Shown here one piece after another: positions 22,899 to 33,260 of a DNA stretch of 64,000 bases (position 1 is its first letter; each line of letters starts with the position of its first letter). Under the pieces are notes generated by a model, which was given only the letters and a program-made list of their open reading frames with translations, searched no databases and was not told the origin of the DNA. Source of the DNA: Dermacentor variabilis (Eukaryota > Arthropoda > Arachnida > Ixodida > Ixodidae); assembly GCF_050947875.1 (NCBI RefSeq), contig NW_027460346.1, forward strand, positions 4,468,000 through 4,531,999, in the 5' to 3' direction. The translations under genes were made by a program, and so were the position numbers.

Positions 22899-23290
22899 GT
22901 GACCGTCCGAGAGAGACGAGGCCTTCACAAGGCTCCGTCTTTTGCCAACATATTTTTTCGCTGTCACGACCTATCAGCCCCTGCAGAGGTTGACACAGAT
23001 GCCAGTGGTGTTGGCTTTGGCAATTTCCTTGCCCAGCGCAAACAAGGGTTTCCTGAATATGTTGTGGCTTATGTAAGTCATACGCTTACGAAAGCTGAGA
23101 CAAATTACCCTGTGTCAGAAAAATAATGCCTGGCCATCATCTAGGCTCTAAGTTCCGACCTCTTTTGTATGGCCGTCCATTTGATGTAGTTACAGACCAC
23201 CTTGCACTACGCTGGCCGTTGTTCTTGAAAAATACCTCGGGCCATTTTGCCCAATGGGCACTTTGCCTGCAGGACTAGAATATCTGCATG
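22899..23290 (+). pseudogene. Gypsy RNase H fragment
   Basis: [18 protein letters not shown] contains the first catalytic aspartate of RNase H. It is followed by [14 protein letters not shown] and a NYPVSEK segment, then a stop in place of glutamate. Frameshifted copies of the YGRPF...TDH block follow near 23165-23200. Confidence 0.8.
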
Positions 23291-23389
23291 CTGTACCACA
23301 ACAGAGGCCCTGCACATTAAGGAAGAGCTCAGCGCTATTGACAATTTTATTTACCTGAGTGGCATGGGTGGTTGTACTACTCAGTGGAG

Positions 23390-24100
23390 CAGCCACTTCG
23401 GCCATATCTGTACTCCAAGCAATCGAAGAGTTCTATCAGGACACCATAGATATTCTCATGAAACGCTTTGGAGATGAAAGTATAATTATTCAAGAGCACA
23501 TTTGAAGCCTTTGAGATCCGAGGCCAGTCTCGTCAGGATGTCAGGCAACTTCGAGATCTCTATGACCAAGTACAGGCACATGTTCTCAGTCAAAGCTCTT
23601 GGCATAAGCCTACACCCACTTATTGTTCCATGTTACGGGACTCTCATGTGAGTCTTGCTGTCAGACTTGGCGCTCAAATTTCACGAACTTGGCAAGCCAA
23701 CGACAGCATCCACTGTGGTATCAACGGTTCAAGCAGAGACTGACTCAGTGCTTCGGATGACGAAAGCAGAGAAAGAGCAACAAAGTCTTCTGGAGTACTT
23801 CGATTACCTTCAGTGCCAAGAAACAGTGCCAGCATATGCGCTTCTGAAAACGCCAAAAGTTGTCCAGAAAAAAAGACATCGCGATCTGTGCAGCATCGCA
23901 TGATATACAGTGAACTCACACTACAACAGTTCGAGAAAACTATAACTAACAAGGACGGTTGCTATCACGTTCTACTTCCTTGGAAGAAAATGGAGGACTC
24001 GGAAGACAATTTATCTGCAGCTACTAAATACCTTGGAATTTTGATGCACAAGCTCAACAAAGACAACTCACTTTTATAAAGGTACGACGACACCAAGACT
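23390..24100 (+). mobile_element. BEL/Pao retrotransposon relic with internal deletion
   Basis: The first part encodes a Pao-type gag (DUF1759-like). EEFYQDTIDILMKRFGDES and IIQEHI are followed by SLLSDLALKFHE-type sequence and a KAEKEQQSLLEYF segment at 23655-23903. The frame then passes into a BEL/Pao RT-proximal block at 23893-24079: FEKTITNKDGCYHVLLPW and LGILMHKLNKDNSLL. Protease and most of pol between gag and this block are missing. Several stops occur. The left edge abuts the gypsy RNase H and the right edge abuts the Harbinger C-terminus. Confidence 0.75.
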
Positions 24101-24106
24101 GCAACT

Positions 24107-24480
24107 TCAGACCACGGCGTCTTGCCAAGAAACACGCCCTGCAGTGCTGTTGAAGTACTGCAAGTATATGTCCCTGACATATCGTGCCATGTGACTGAAG
24201 TTGTGTGCCCTGGTGTGGGCCACCTGCATGGGTGGTTGTACAGGGTGGTTGTAATTGCCGCCACTGGCCGCTCTGTCATTGACCCAATGAGCTTACTGAA
24301 TCCGCATAACCGGGCCAACAATGAAAGTCATCACTCCCTGTGGGCGCATCCATCAGGAAGTTGTGAAGCACACACAGTGCCTTCACCACCTGCTCAGCAT
24401 TTTCTGGGCTTTCCCCCATTGATCTTCCGAGGATCCTCCACCGGGTCACCAGGATTCCAAAAGCATTCTCGACACACCTT
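24107..24480 (-). pseudogene. PIF/Harbinger (HARBI1-like) transposase, 3' exon
   Basis: Exon begins at 24480 after acceptor CATCATGCAG and reads RCVENAFGILVTRWRIL, holding the glutamate of the DDE triad. GRSMGESPENAEQVVKALCV and LHNFLMDAPTGSDD follow. A stop (TGA) interrupts after GYADSV, and a shifted frame carries the typical C-terminus YVRDIYLQYFNSTAGRVSWQ, ending at TGA 24107-24109. The domain is otherwise colinear with Harbinger transposases. Confidence 0.85.
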
Positions 24481-24564
24481 CTGCATGATGCACAAAAAGA
24501 ATGTTCGCGGTAAATAACGAGCGTTCAGTTCTTACAAAGCAGCGTGGTAAGCCTTTCAACTCGC
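24481..24564 (-). other. 84-bp GC-AG intron of Harbinger gene
   Basis: On the minus strand the upstream exon ends AGAGCAAG and the intron starts GCGAGT and ends ATGCAG. Removing it restores a continuous frame through the conserved SRARRCVENAFG region, which no GT donor in the area does. GC donors are a known minor class with just such strong flanking matches. Confidence 0.65.
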
Positions 24565-24864
24565 CTTGCTCTGCTGAGGCGGTAGTTGAATACTATTTTG
24601 CTGGCCCCCAATCCTCGACCTTGGTATGGCCTCAAAAAATCGTTTCTCAGCTGGAAGGCCTCATCCCCGATAAAGACACAAGGAGCTGGCAGGGCTGTGT
24701 TCGGTAGTGGCAGGTCCCGGGGAAGCTGCAGTTTTCCTTTGTCCAGTAACTGCCCGAATATGGACTGCTCGAGCACTCCCCCGTCGCTCTGCTTGCCGTA
24801 TGTAAACAACAACGAACTTGTAGTTGCTGTCAACCACAGCAAGGAGCACAATGGAATAAGTGCC
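24565..24864 (-). pseudogene. Harbinger transposase, central catalytic exon
   Basis: Exon starts after acceptor TTTATTGCAG with GTYSIVLLAVVDSNYKFVVV. It then shifts frame once: about 8 bases are missing where family members read a D-I-G motif. It continues YGKQSDGGVLEQSIFGQLL, CVFIGDEAFQLRNDFLRPY (second catalytic Asp in GDEAF), and ASKIVFNYRLSRAR. A single small deletion is the only lesion visible in this exon. Confidence 0.88.
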
Positions 24865-25033
24865 CTGCAATAAACAAGTAATCACAAGAGTGTACCAGAA
24901 TGTTGTGGAGAGCATGCACAAGAATATATTTACAAAGCAAGTAGCAGCTTAACACACCAACAAGTGTACAACCAGCTCATGCAGTCAGAAACTGCTCCCT
25001 GTATAGTCACCATCCAAGCACTGAGCTAAGCAC

Positions 25034-25398
25034 CAATGCCTCCTTTACTAGATGCCTGCCGTGTCGCTAGTCTCCCCATTGGAGCGGAGGTTCTCGTAGT
25101 TCAGGGTAGTCGTGGAAAGACGGCGCTCGCAGCCGACCCACTTCCTGTTGCGGAGGAGGTGACGAGTTCTAGGCTGGCGCGCGCTCGACCAATGGCTTGA
25201 CGAGAGACCACGAGTCCAGCCTCCGTGATCGCAAAAGACGCCGTTAAAATCTCGTAGGCAGGGCTGTGTCATTTAGGTTTGCAGCGGCCACCGAAGCTAG
25301 CGCTCGCAGCCGACCCGGGTGGAGAAGAGTAAAGAGGAGAGGGGCAGGAACCAGCTTGTCGGCTCACGCGGCAGGCATCTATAGTAAAGGAGGCATTG
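25034..25398. mobile_element. MITE-like element with inverted termini
   Basis: The left end CAATGCCTCCTTTACTAGAT is matched at the right end (about 25366-25398) by its reverse complement, with a 2-base insertion and one mismatch over about 30 bases. The interior is GC-rich and has direct repeats of GCTCGCAGCCGACCC near 25125 and 25303. There is no coding capacity. The superfamily is unknown, as no target duplication is obvious. Confidence 0.7.
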
Positions 25399-26109
25399 TA
25401 AACACCGACACATTACAAATCAGAGCTACTGTCGGCAGAAGCCCAGACAGTACGAGAAAAAAAAAAGAGGAATGAAGCATGACAAGTCAAATAGCAGTGT
25501 GTTATCTGTAACTATTCTTTTGTGTAGGGAGGAGCTACGGGTCTCTGGTATTGTGCGTGTGGAATGTGCTAAACGATGTAGAAACTGCCACAAGAAAAAA
25601 TGAGCACGGAGATTAGTGGAAGTCCATCTCCGAGCCGCGAAAAGCCTGAGGAATGACCAACTAGATTATCTCTCTGTGATGACGTAACGCCAAGTGCATG
25701 CCGTGCCACTTCGTCATCACGGGCACTGATATCAGCAGCGGATAAGTAACCGCTGCCTATAAAAAGCGTGTGGAAAAGAATAAACGCCGATTCCTTGTTC
25801 TGCACCGGCCACTGTCGTTTTCTAGAGTACGGCTTCTCGGTTGCCGCACGCTACTACACTCTCCATCAAAGATGATAAACAACCACATGTATTCCTTCGC
25901 TTCAAAATGTAAGCCAGCGTTTAGGACTTCAAGGAGGTTCCTAAAGTCACATTGTGTTTTCAGCACTAGAACTCCCTGAACTTTTCCAGAAATGGGAATC
26001 GGCCCGGCCTTCAGAGAGCTGACAAATAGAGCAGCAGACATCACTTGTGACGAGCTTGAGAACTACTAGTACTCAGAAAAGTACGCATTTGGGCTGGTTG
26101 GTTCACGAT

Positions 26110-26223
26110 TACGAGCAGTAAAACTGCGCTAAACAACAGGACGAGGAGGGGGACACAGACAGCAGCGCTGGTGTCAGTGTCCCTCTCGGCGTCCTGTTGT
26201 TTAGCGCTGTTTTACTGCTCGTA
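26110..26223. repeat. 114-bp foldback element
   Basis: Two arms of 47 bases with about four mismatches flank a 20-base loop. The outer arm begins TACGAGCAGTAAAACTGCGC and the other arm is its complement, ending CTGCTCGTA. The core CTAAACAACAGGACG resembles a motif I associate with tick Penelope-type repeats; that link is weak. Confidence 0.75.
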
Positions 26224-26498
26224 CTAGTACTCATGGCCTTAGAGGAAAAAAGGTTGGATTTATTTTTCTGAGACTTCATTCCGATTTCTACATTTACACC
26301 TTATCTAAGCTTCATTTAAAGCATTCCTTGCACATTGTAAGTTGGTTCCTTCCCTGTTGTGTTCCTGGTGTTGTTATTCAAGGCAGAAGATAAGCAGTTG
26401 CAGACTAGTTAATCCCACAAGCTTTTTTTTTAGTCGCATACCGACTGGCCTGACCCATTGCTTCAGGTTACCTGTTGTATATTGCTAACTATACACAC

Positions 26499-26642
26499 CT
26501 TGTAGTTGAAGTACATGCTTCTTGATTTGGCAGGACACTTGATGTGCACATGCTTGCCGTCAACAGCTCCAAGGCAGTTTAGAAACTTCCAGGTTTGCCC
26601 AAAGCCCTCCGCAATCTGCAGCCAGGTGGCAGTCTCGGGTTT
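26499..26642 (-). pseudogene. Harbinger transposase exon with first catalytic Asp
   Basis: Exactly 48 codons, phase 0 at both ends, between acceptor TCGCATACAG and donor GTGTGT (minus strand). It reads KPETATWLQIAEGFGQTWKF, then LNCLGAVDGKHVHIKCP with the first catalytic aspartate, and SRSMYFNYK. No lesion is visible. The preceding exon, expected to encode the helix-turn-helix part, is not found immediately upstream. Confidence 0.88.
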
Positions 26643-27395
26643 CTGTATGCGACAAAAAAAAAGTAACGTGAAGCAGTTTTTACAGCGAATGGTAGTACTT
26701 TGTCAGTGTACTGCAATCTGAGAAATGCCATTTTTCAGATTCACCAGGCATGTCAGGTGACTGATAACACAATACGGAATGCTCTTATGGGCCTGTTGCA
26801 CAAGCTAACAATGCAATACCTTAAAGCCACAGCTGCTGGTGAGTGTATTACGTGGCCCCATTTACAGCACCCTTAAGAATCAGCATCACGATTGCTTCAC
26901 CTAAAAGAGTAACTGCAGGGAATAAAGCTATGTTTTCAGTGCGTAATACTTGTGTCACAGGGGCACCCACGAACTCCCTTAATGTAATACAGCGTGAAAC
27001 TTCCCACGAAAGTTGCGCCCTAAGTCTATAATGAGTTAACCCTTTTTTTTTACCATGCTTACATAAATTGATCGATCTTATCGGCAGTTTTCTACGCATT
27101 GTTAAACATTTCCACTGAAATTCTTCTACTAGTGACATCATGCACCATCTGAAATGACGACCTCACTTTTACTATTCCTCACATTTGACAATCTTTTTGA
27201 CAGGTTAGGGAGTGTAGAAAAAAAAATAATTCGGTTGTGCCTTGGACACTACTATTTGCAGTGCCTGGGGATAACCAGCTCCCGGCAGACGTTGCAGTTG
27301 TGATCGAAAGCCTGTCATAATAGTGTGTGAGCAACTCTTACCTAATGAGCTTTGAAAACAATTTAACAATTCCTCTCTTGAATAGCTTTGAATGG

Positions 27396-28235
27396 TTAGA
27401 CTGAAAAGGCAGCAACACATTTGGGAAACATGGGGGACGTAATCAGAAAAACATCAGTGTACCTAAATATCCTAAGGATGTGCTCGTCTAATTTTTGTTT
27501 AAGCTTGCTGTCAAAGTTTGCTAGAAAGATATTACAAAGCAGTGGTGCTATACATGACCCGATGCAAACTCCCTTTTTGTGAACATAAAACTTATCAATG
27601 AGTGTTGAAGACAAATACTTGCCTAGCGACTTCAAAAGGCTCCTACACTTACACTACAGGCCGTCTTGAAGGGAAGTTCACCAGATTTCGCAACAAGTCT
27701 CTAACTGCGACATGTTCATATTGAGAATTGAGTAGAACCGTCCTTTATGTCAATGGAAAAGGCTACCATGGCTTCTGACAATTCTTCTCAGAGTTCATCT
27801 ACCAGAGTCACGAAATTGCTGATGTTGAAAGGGTCATCCGGAAAAAGTGTTCACCTTGCACTGTAGGTGCCTTCCAACAGTTCTTTGCCACGTCCCTTCT
27901 TCAACCTTTTCAATGAGTGCTAGTATTCCAAGCGTACAGTCCGGTTTGTGTTTCCAGAAATAAATGCCTAAAGTTTGTCTCCATCGCATTTCTTTACTGC
28001 CTTCCACAGCTTGTCTAGGTTTGTTACGACCACAAGGTCGAATTGCCTTTTTTGTAAGTACAACTAGGCTTGAACATTGGAAGTGATTGCCTGCAACAGA
28101 TTTAACAGAGAATACCAACCGGCATGTAGAGCGGCTGCAGTCTGCTCCAAAGCGCCCGGCATGTGACCCGGACAGCCATGCGTGCCGTTGATATCCCCAC
28201 TCTGAACGAAAGGGCGATATCTTGCATGACATCAC
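27396..28235 (-). mobile_element. Penelope-like reverse transcriptase fragment
   Basis: The minus-strand frame 27635-27396 reads KGVCIGSCIAPLLCNIFLAN, the Penelope RT block before the catalytic motif. IFRYTDVFLI follows, where YxDD is degraded to YTDV. Upstream pieces in other frames (about 27830-27640) resemble the FSIDIKD block. The frame at 28235-27834 is open but not clearly homologous. The GIY-YIG domain is absent here. It is inactive. Confidence 0.7.
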
Positions 28236-28259
28236 CAGACGATAGGTACCTGCAACAGG

Positions 28260-29150
28260 GGTGAGAATGGCAACATTAAAAGCTTCTAGCAGACAATTTC
28301 AAAATTGTTATTGCTTAAGAACTAAATTTAAAAGAAGCCTCTTAAATACGTTTCTGACAATTCTCAGGCAGTGGTGTCTTGGCTCCTTTTCAATATCACG
28401 GCCTCTTAGAAAACAGCTTGACACGTGCACATATTGCCGTCTTGTGCAACTTGCAAGCCAGTTTCTGTTGGTAGAGGCCGCTTGTGCTCTCAGTCATACA
28501 TACAGTGGCCAGTCTAGCCCATGGACGTTTTGTCACATGTAAAGTGGATTTTATAAAGTATACCAACAGTACATTTTACAAACTTGGAATGTTTCTTTCC
28601 GCAAACAGATTTCTTAATTCTTTGTGATACATGGCTGCACAACCTTGATACCTAAAGTCTAGAATCAGCTCTAATGACACCATGCGCACATTGTGCAAAT
28701 GGTAGCTCTAATTGTGTCAGTTTGCGTCTTCGGTCAGTGTCAGTCGCCATTTGTCGCCGTTAGTGTGTGCTGCTCATAGCGCAATAACAATGAACGTGCA
28801 CCAACCAGCCCAATTCATCGCTCTGTTGCTTCATACAATTGTGTCACACAACCAACGGGATGACATGGATGTGTGCCCGTTTTTGTTGCTTCTGCCACGC
28901 TCCGCCCAAAACGATTTTTTTGAATAATTTGTATGATTTCATCTCTTGATCTGCCCATCATGATGGTTCCCCTGTGCCTGCTCCTTAGGTTTTTTATATA
29001 AGCAAGGGTCTGACATAAGTTAGTTGACGGTAGTGCCTTGTCTTGTATCCTCTCATTGTTGTCCTGCTTGTACTAAAATTTAATACTCATAACCGCCATG
29101 TAGCCTGTCAATGAATTATTTTTATTTTTGTTTCCTTTTAGTACTTGCAA
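28260..29150. other. No gene recognised
   Basis: Short unrelated frames only. I see no repeats or RNA features. Confidence 0.5.
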
Positions 29151-29153
29151 ATA

Positions 29154-29660
29154 GCCCTTACAAAAATTTTTAATGTGTTTTTTTAGAAAGTCTTTTGAAT
29201 GTTCTCTATAGAACTCTATTGTGTTTATTTTGATTGCCTATAGAATTTTCCTATAGAGTTTCAAAAGTTATTTGGCCACCGCATTCTTATAGGAACTCTA
29301 AAGACGCATTTCTATAGAACATTTCTATCGAGTTGCTTTAAAGATGCTAAAGACAAATTTCTATAGAATATTTCTATCTAGTTTCTTTAGAGATGCTAAA
29401 GACAAATTTCTATAGAATATTTCTATCGAGTTTCTTTAGAGATGCTAAAGACAAATTTCTATAGAATATTTCTATCGAGTTTTTTTAGAGATGCTAAAGG
29501 CAAATTTCTATAGAATATTTCTATCGAGTTGCTTTAGAGATGCTAAAGGCAAATTTCTATAGAATATTTCTATCGAGTTGGTTTAGAGACGCTAAAGACA
29601 AAATTCTATAGAATATTTCTATGCAGTTGCTTTCGAGTACCTACAAGCAAATGCCTATAA
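29154..29660 (-). repeat. 49-bp satellite array in a CTATAGA-rich element
   Basis: The marker CAAATTTCTATAGAAT recurs at 29354, 29403, 29452, 29501, 29550 and, with a change, 29599, a 49-bp period, with a more diverged unit before. Units carry TTCTATAGAA and a CTTTAG...CTAAAG hairpin. The left flank CCCTTACAAAAAT at 29154 resembles the reverse complement of the composite repeat's right end (CCCTTATGAAAAT), which suggests a related element in opposite orientation. Confidence 0.85.
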
Positions 29661-29785
29661 AAGCTAGGCCGATATGTGTAAAGAACTTGCAATTTACCAA
29701 AGTTCTACTGTAGGCAATAAGGACTACAGTAAATGCAGTGGCAAAATAATTGGTGCTACAACCACAAAGTATTCAGTTTGAAATG

Positions 29786-29791
29786 TTTATT
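29786..29791 (-). promoter_or_regulatory. Possible polyadenylation signal on minus strand
   Basis: AATAAA on the minus strand, downstream of the candidate minus-strand exons at 31473 and 33870. It would give a 3' UTR of about 1.7 kb. This is inference only. Confidence 0.3.
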
Positions 29792-29799
29792 GCACTTCA

Positions 29800-31440
29800 G
29801 ACTAGATACATACTTCATATATGTGACATACACGCTTCAGACTAGAACTTGCAACACACAAACTGTAGCTGCCAACATGCTTCTCAGGTCAAGCTGGTGG
29901 TGCAAACACACGAAACATGAGGTAAAAGAATCGGTGGCAGACTTGATTACAGTTGACACCTGGCAATAACAGGCTTGACTAGGACAAGAAACCATACCAT
30001 TAAAACTGCAAAAGGAGTGCCTGTTCCAGCAGTGCACATTGAACGGTTGGATACTAAAGCCTGAAAATAGACTGATACGAATGTGCACTGCAATGTTGTC
30101 AGCCTGACGAAACGACACAGCATTTTAGTTTGTTTAAGTGCAAAAATAACACTGGCAGTCGCTGCGAAAATGTGGCAAATAATGGCTTTCACAGATAAGT
30201 ACACCATATACCGAAATTACACAGCATATTAGTCTATGTTTATGTGTAAAATTAGCACTGGCAGGCCCTGCAAAAATGTGGCAAACAGTGGTTTACATAG
30301 AGCAGTACAGCACATATCGTACAAAGTTTAAAAGCTTGTATTTCGTTTTAAGGGAAACAATTTTGAGATCAGAGCCAATATTCTAATTAGGGTGAGAAAT
30401 ACAAACCAGCCCGACACACGCAATGACTAAAAAAGAGATTTAGCTCAGGAGCTCCTATGTAATGCACATAAACAGTAAAATAGTTTTTCTCGGCAACTAT
30501 GGAATCAAATTTGATGAGGTTTGATACATTTAAAAATGTTTAAATCATAGTTTTACATTAAAACCATCAATATTTATTAAAATTTGCTGAAAATAGCAAA
30601 ACTTGAAGGAAAAGGACTTAGTTTGCAACTGTAAAAAAATAAAGAACTAGCGCAAGTTCGTTAATTCTGTAAATTTTCCTACTCAAATACATCCAAAATA
30701 CAGAAATACTTTTGAGACAACCACAGCACTAATTTGATGTTAGTGGCATTTGAGAATTCAACTTGTTGCAGGAAGAACTATTTGGCAGGTTAAAAAAAAA
30801 TAACACCACGAAGCTTACTAATCCCCGTCTCTGTGCCAGAAAGAGATATCACAGTTCTGCAGACTCCATCTGCTATGTCTAAAGTCAACAAACTTTATAT
30901 ATGAATTTACAGCTTACTTGAAATTGTTGCAATGTTTGAGAGTTTCGCACATCTACTCATAAATTAGTGATTGTATATTAGAGCAGCATATGGTATCTCT
31001 AATTTGCCAGATTAAATTATGGTATTAGGTCCAACAGAAATGTGATCTCATTTTTTAGTTATGAGTAAGATTTGTTAACCTTACTGCTCTGTTTCTTCAA
31101 AATTTGCAGTTTTCATGAATTCGTATCAAAAGCAGACTAGTTGTCTGAAAATGTTTTATGATGGTACTGTGCTACGTGAATTATGCTTTTTCAAATAACA
31201 TGTTTACTTTGATGCAATGATATTTCTTTATTTTATCTGATACCTTGCTGAAAAACTGCACAGTATTCACGAGATATGAATAAATAAATTTTAAGTGAAT
31301 GAGTAAACAAATAAATATTGCAGTTTGTCTTATCATTCCACCACCAGCATGACCTGTATGGAGCTTTGGCTACTGCTCACATGTTGCAAGTTCATTCTTA
31401 CATGATCACCTGCTATTTCACTTCCCAGGAAAGGAGCGAG
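29800..31440 (-). other. Repeat-poor AT-rich stretch, possible 3' UTR
   Basis: No coding domain and no recognised repeat. Compatible with a long 3' UTR or intergenic DNA. Confidence 0.35.
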
Positions 31441-31472
31441 GAAAGGCTAGTTTTTGGCCTCATTTGGTCCGT

Positions 31473-31494
31473 CTAGTAACGGCGACGCTGGACC
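31473..31494 (-). CDS. Candidate terminal coding exon of small minus-strand gene
   Basis: Minus-strand acceptor TTGTATTTTCCAG ends just before 31494. Joined in phase to the exon at 33870-33983 it adds seven codons (RVQRRRY) and a TAG at 31473-31475. The alternative phase also stays open for 15 codons to another TAG. Support is limited to splice signals and phase. Confidence 0.25.
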
Positions 31495-31499
31495 CTGGA

Positions 31500-32440
31500 A
31501 AATACAATTGAAATTAATTTTCAAAAGGTGTAATGAACATTCAGCCATAATGTATTAGCAGGCACAAACATGCCACAAATATCTATATAGTTGTAGCATT
31601 ATGCTAAGTTTCATTTCAGTATTTCAGAAAAAAATTATAACAGAAAAGCGGCAGAACACCCCACCTCCCCACTACTCTGCCAAACAGCGGCAGTTCTTTT
31701 GAGAATCATTTTTGACAATATCTTTACTTTCCCAAGATACTGTGACATCAGCACTGGGCCAATGTGCCTGGCAGTAGAATATCATTGCTGATGACAAAAA
31801 GCATCTCCAAACGACAACAGCCTAGTCACACATTAATCTCATATTGCAATGACAACACATTCCCCATTTATAAGATAAGCAAGCAGGAACACCCATGAGC
31901 TAAGAGTCCTATACAGACGTCACACTGTGCATAGGAAACAAATTTTTTGAAAAGAAGGGAATGACCTACTAGCTTCTATTGCTGAGCAGTAGACAAAATT
32001 AATATTCCATCCGCTGTTAGCCATAGTTGGTATGTACTATGCTTAATATGCCAATAATAAATTTCTCACATGGAGCTTGAGCAATCATGATGATGCATGT
32101 AAGTATCCATTGTATGGGGAACAATAATGTTTTAAGTTGTTTTCGCAAATTATGATGGATAACTGCCAATTAGTGGTATTTGGAACACAGTCGCAGTGTC
32201 ACTGTCAGATACAATGGACACAGTATATTCGTGCTTTTTGAGTTATTGAAACAATTAGTTTCTAATCTAGTACAGGTATGTACACTGATATGTATCCTAA
32301 ACGCAATGATAAGACTTCCCAATTGCAATTGAAAAGTTAATTCAGTTTTAATTAAAAAGGGTCCTTCTTGCAACATGGCATGTGAAAAACAGAAAACAAA
32401 AATTATACTAATCATGTATCTTTGAAAATTGATTGCATAA
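31500..32440. other. No gene recognised
   Basis: AT-rich. No frames with domain similarity and no repeats seen. Confidence 0.5.
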
Positions 32441-32449
32441 CTGCTCTGT

Positions 32450-32790
32450 AGGTCAAGCAGAAAATTTAACAAGAAATAACGTGCCTAAAACTAGTTGCAA
32501 CAAACAAATTTGTTCCTACGAAGGTTGCAGACAATTCAGTAAACAGATTGTGACCCAGTCTTTTTATGTGGCATTCCTCAGCGAATTTGTTGGTCAATTG
32601 GTTGCCGCAGCTGAACAAAACAGATGAACAGTCTAAATCTGGCGTGCAGCCCCAGTCCCATGGGTGCATGGTCAAGTGGGACGAACATACTGATCCGGGG
32701 AGTGAATTATGGTGCTGTCTTAGGCACGTGTTGAGGCACCGGCCAATCTGCTGCATGTACATTTGACCAAATATACACATGATCACAAGA
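32450..32790 (-). mobile_element. Penelope GIY-YIG fragment, minus strand
   Basis: The frame 32786-32466 reads FGQMYMQQIGRCLNTCLRQH, a decayed YIG motif with the following R..R.H helix. CGNQLTNKFAEECHIKRLGH is the conserved region with E-x-x-H-I. It is the same domain as at 6659-7075 but from a different subfamily. It lies head to head with the plus-strand copy that starts at about 32800. Confidence 0.75.
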
Positions 32791-32799
32791 ATAGACTAC

Positions 32800-33260
32800 A
32801 CTACCTCTGACAGACACAAGACAAATTTAGTGGTATCTCAGCAAGCCTTTCTTGTCGGGGTGCCTATATGCACAGCAGTGTGCAAGAGAATTGAGAAAGG
32901 CAAGCAGGCAAGGGAGGCTTGCTCGGTGAAAGATACCACCAAAATTGGCGTGTGTGTCACAGGCAGCGTACTGTATCCCTTTCACATGTGGTCAAGTGTA
33001 CATAGGGCAAACTGGCCGGTATCGTATGTGTATAAGTGACCACCATATTTCATTCAAAAGACCAGTATGGTCATCCAACTTGGCCGTACATTTCCACAAC
33101 GGGGCTTCATGTTGGATTACAATCGTTCATCTGTTTTCATCCACTGTAAAAATTGACAAGTGAAATCGATGAGGCATACCACATATATAGTAAGACATGT
33201 GGGTGAGCCGCCATTTCTAATGCAACAAACAAAAAAGGCATCCTGTGTAGGTCACAAGGT
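32800..33260 (+). mobile_element. Penelope GIY-YIG fragment, plus strand
   Basis: The linker CKRIEKGKQAREACSVKDTT (32870-32940) leads into YCIPFTCGQVYIGQTGR, an intact-looking GIY...YIG pair, then SDHHISFKRPV. The frame shifts and degrades toward 33250. The arrangement with the neighbour is divergent, with 5' ends abutting. Confidence 0.75.

Larger units (their letters stand above)
19091..23290 (+). mobile_element. Ty3/gypsy relic (gag-PR-RT-RH) with nested THAP fragment
   Basis: Plus-strand pieces follow gypsy order. Gag starts at ATG 19091 (MPEDASQKAPPQ) and shifts to FSGIEDTGVEDWPMSYE. Further gag follows (FISYIADVLDFCNRVTAAML; APLSYAVVVPTP), then protease near 20470, RT at 21560-21790 and RNase H at 22900-23290. 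About 1 kb of unrelated THAP-type DNA interrupts it between RT and RNase H. Multiple stops and frameshifts occur. Integrase and LTRs are not seen. It belongs to a lineage whose gag has the W-L/M-x-x-Y-E block shared by arthropod gypsy elements. Confidence 0.85.
24865..26498 (-). other. Intron of Harbinger gene with MITE and foldback
   Basis: Donor AAG|GTGTGT (minus strand) and acceptor TTTATTGCAG flank 1634 bases. Splicing joins FNYK to GTYS, exactly the family sequence. The intron contains a MITE-like inverted repeat element (25034-25398) and a 114-bp foldback (26110-26223). Confidence 0.75.
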
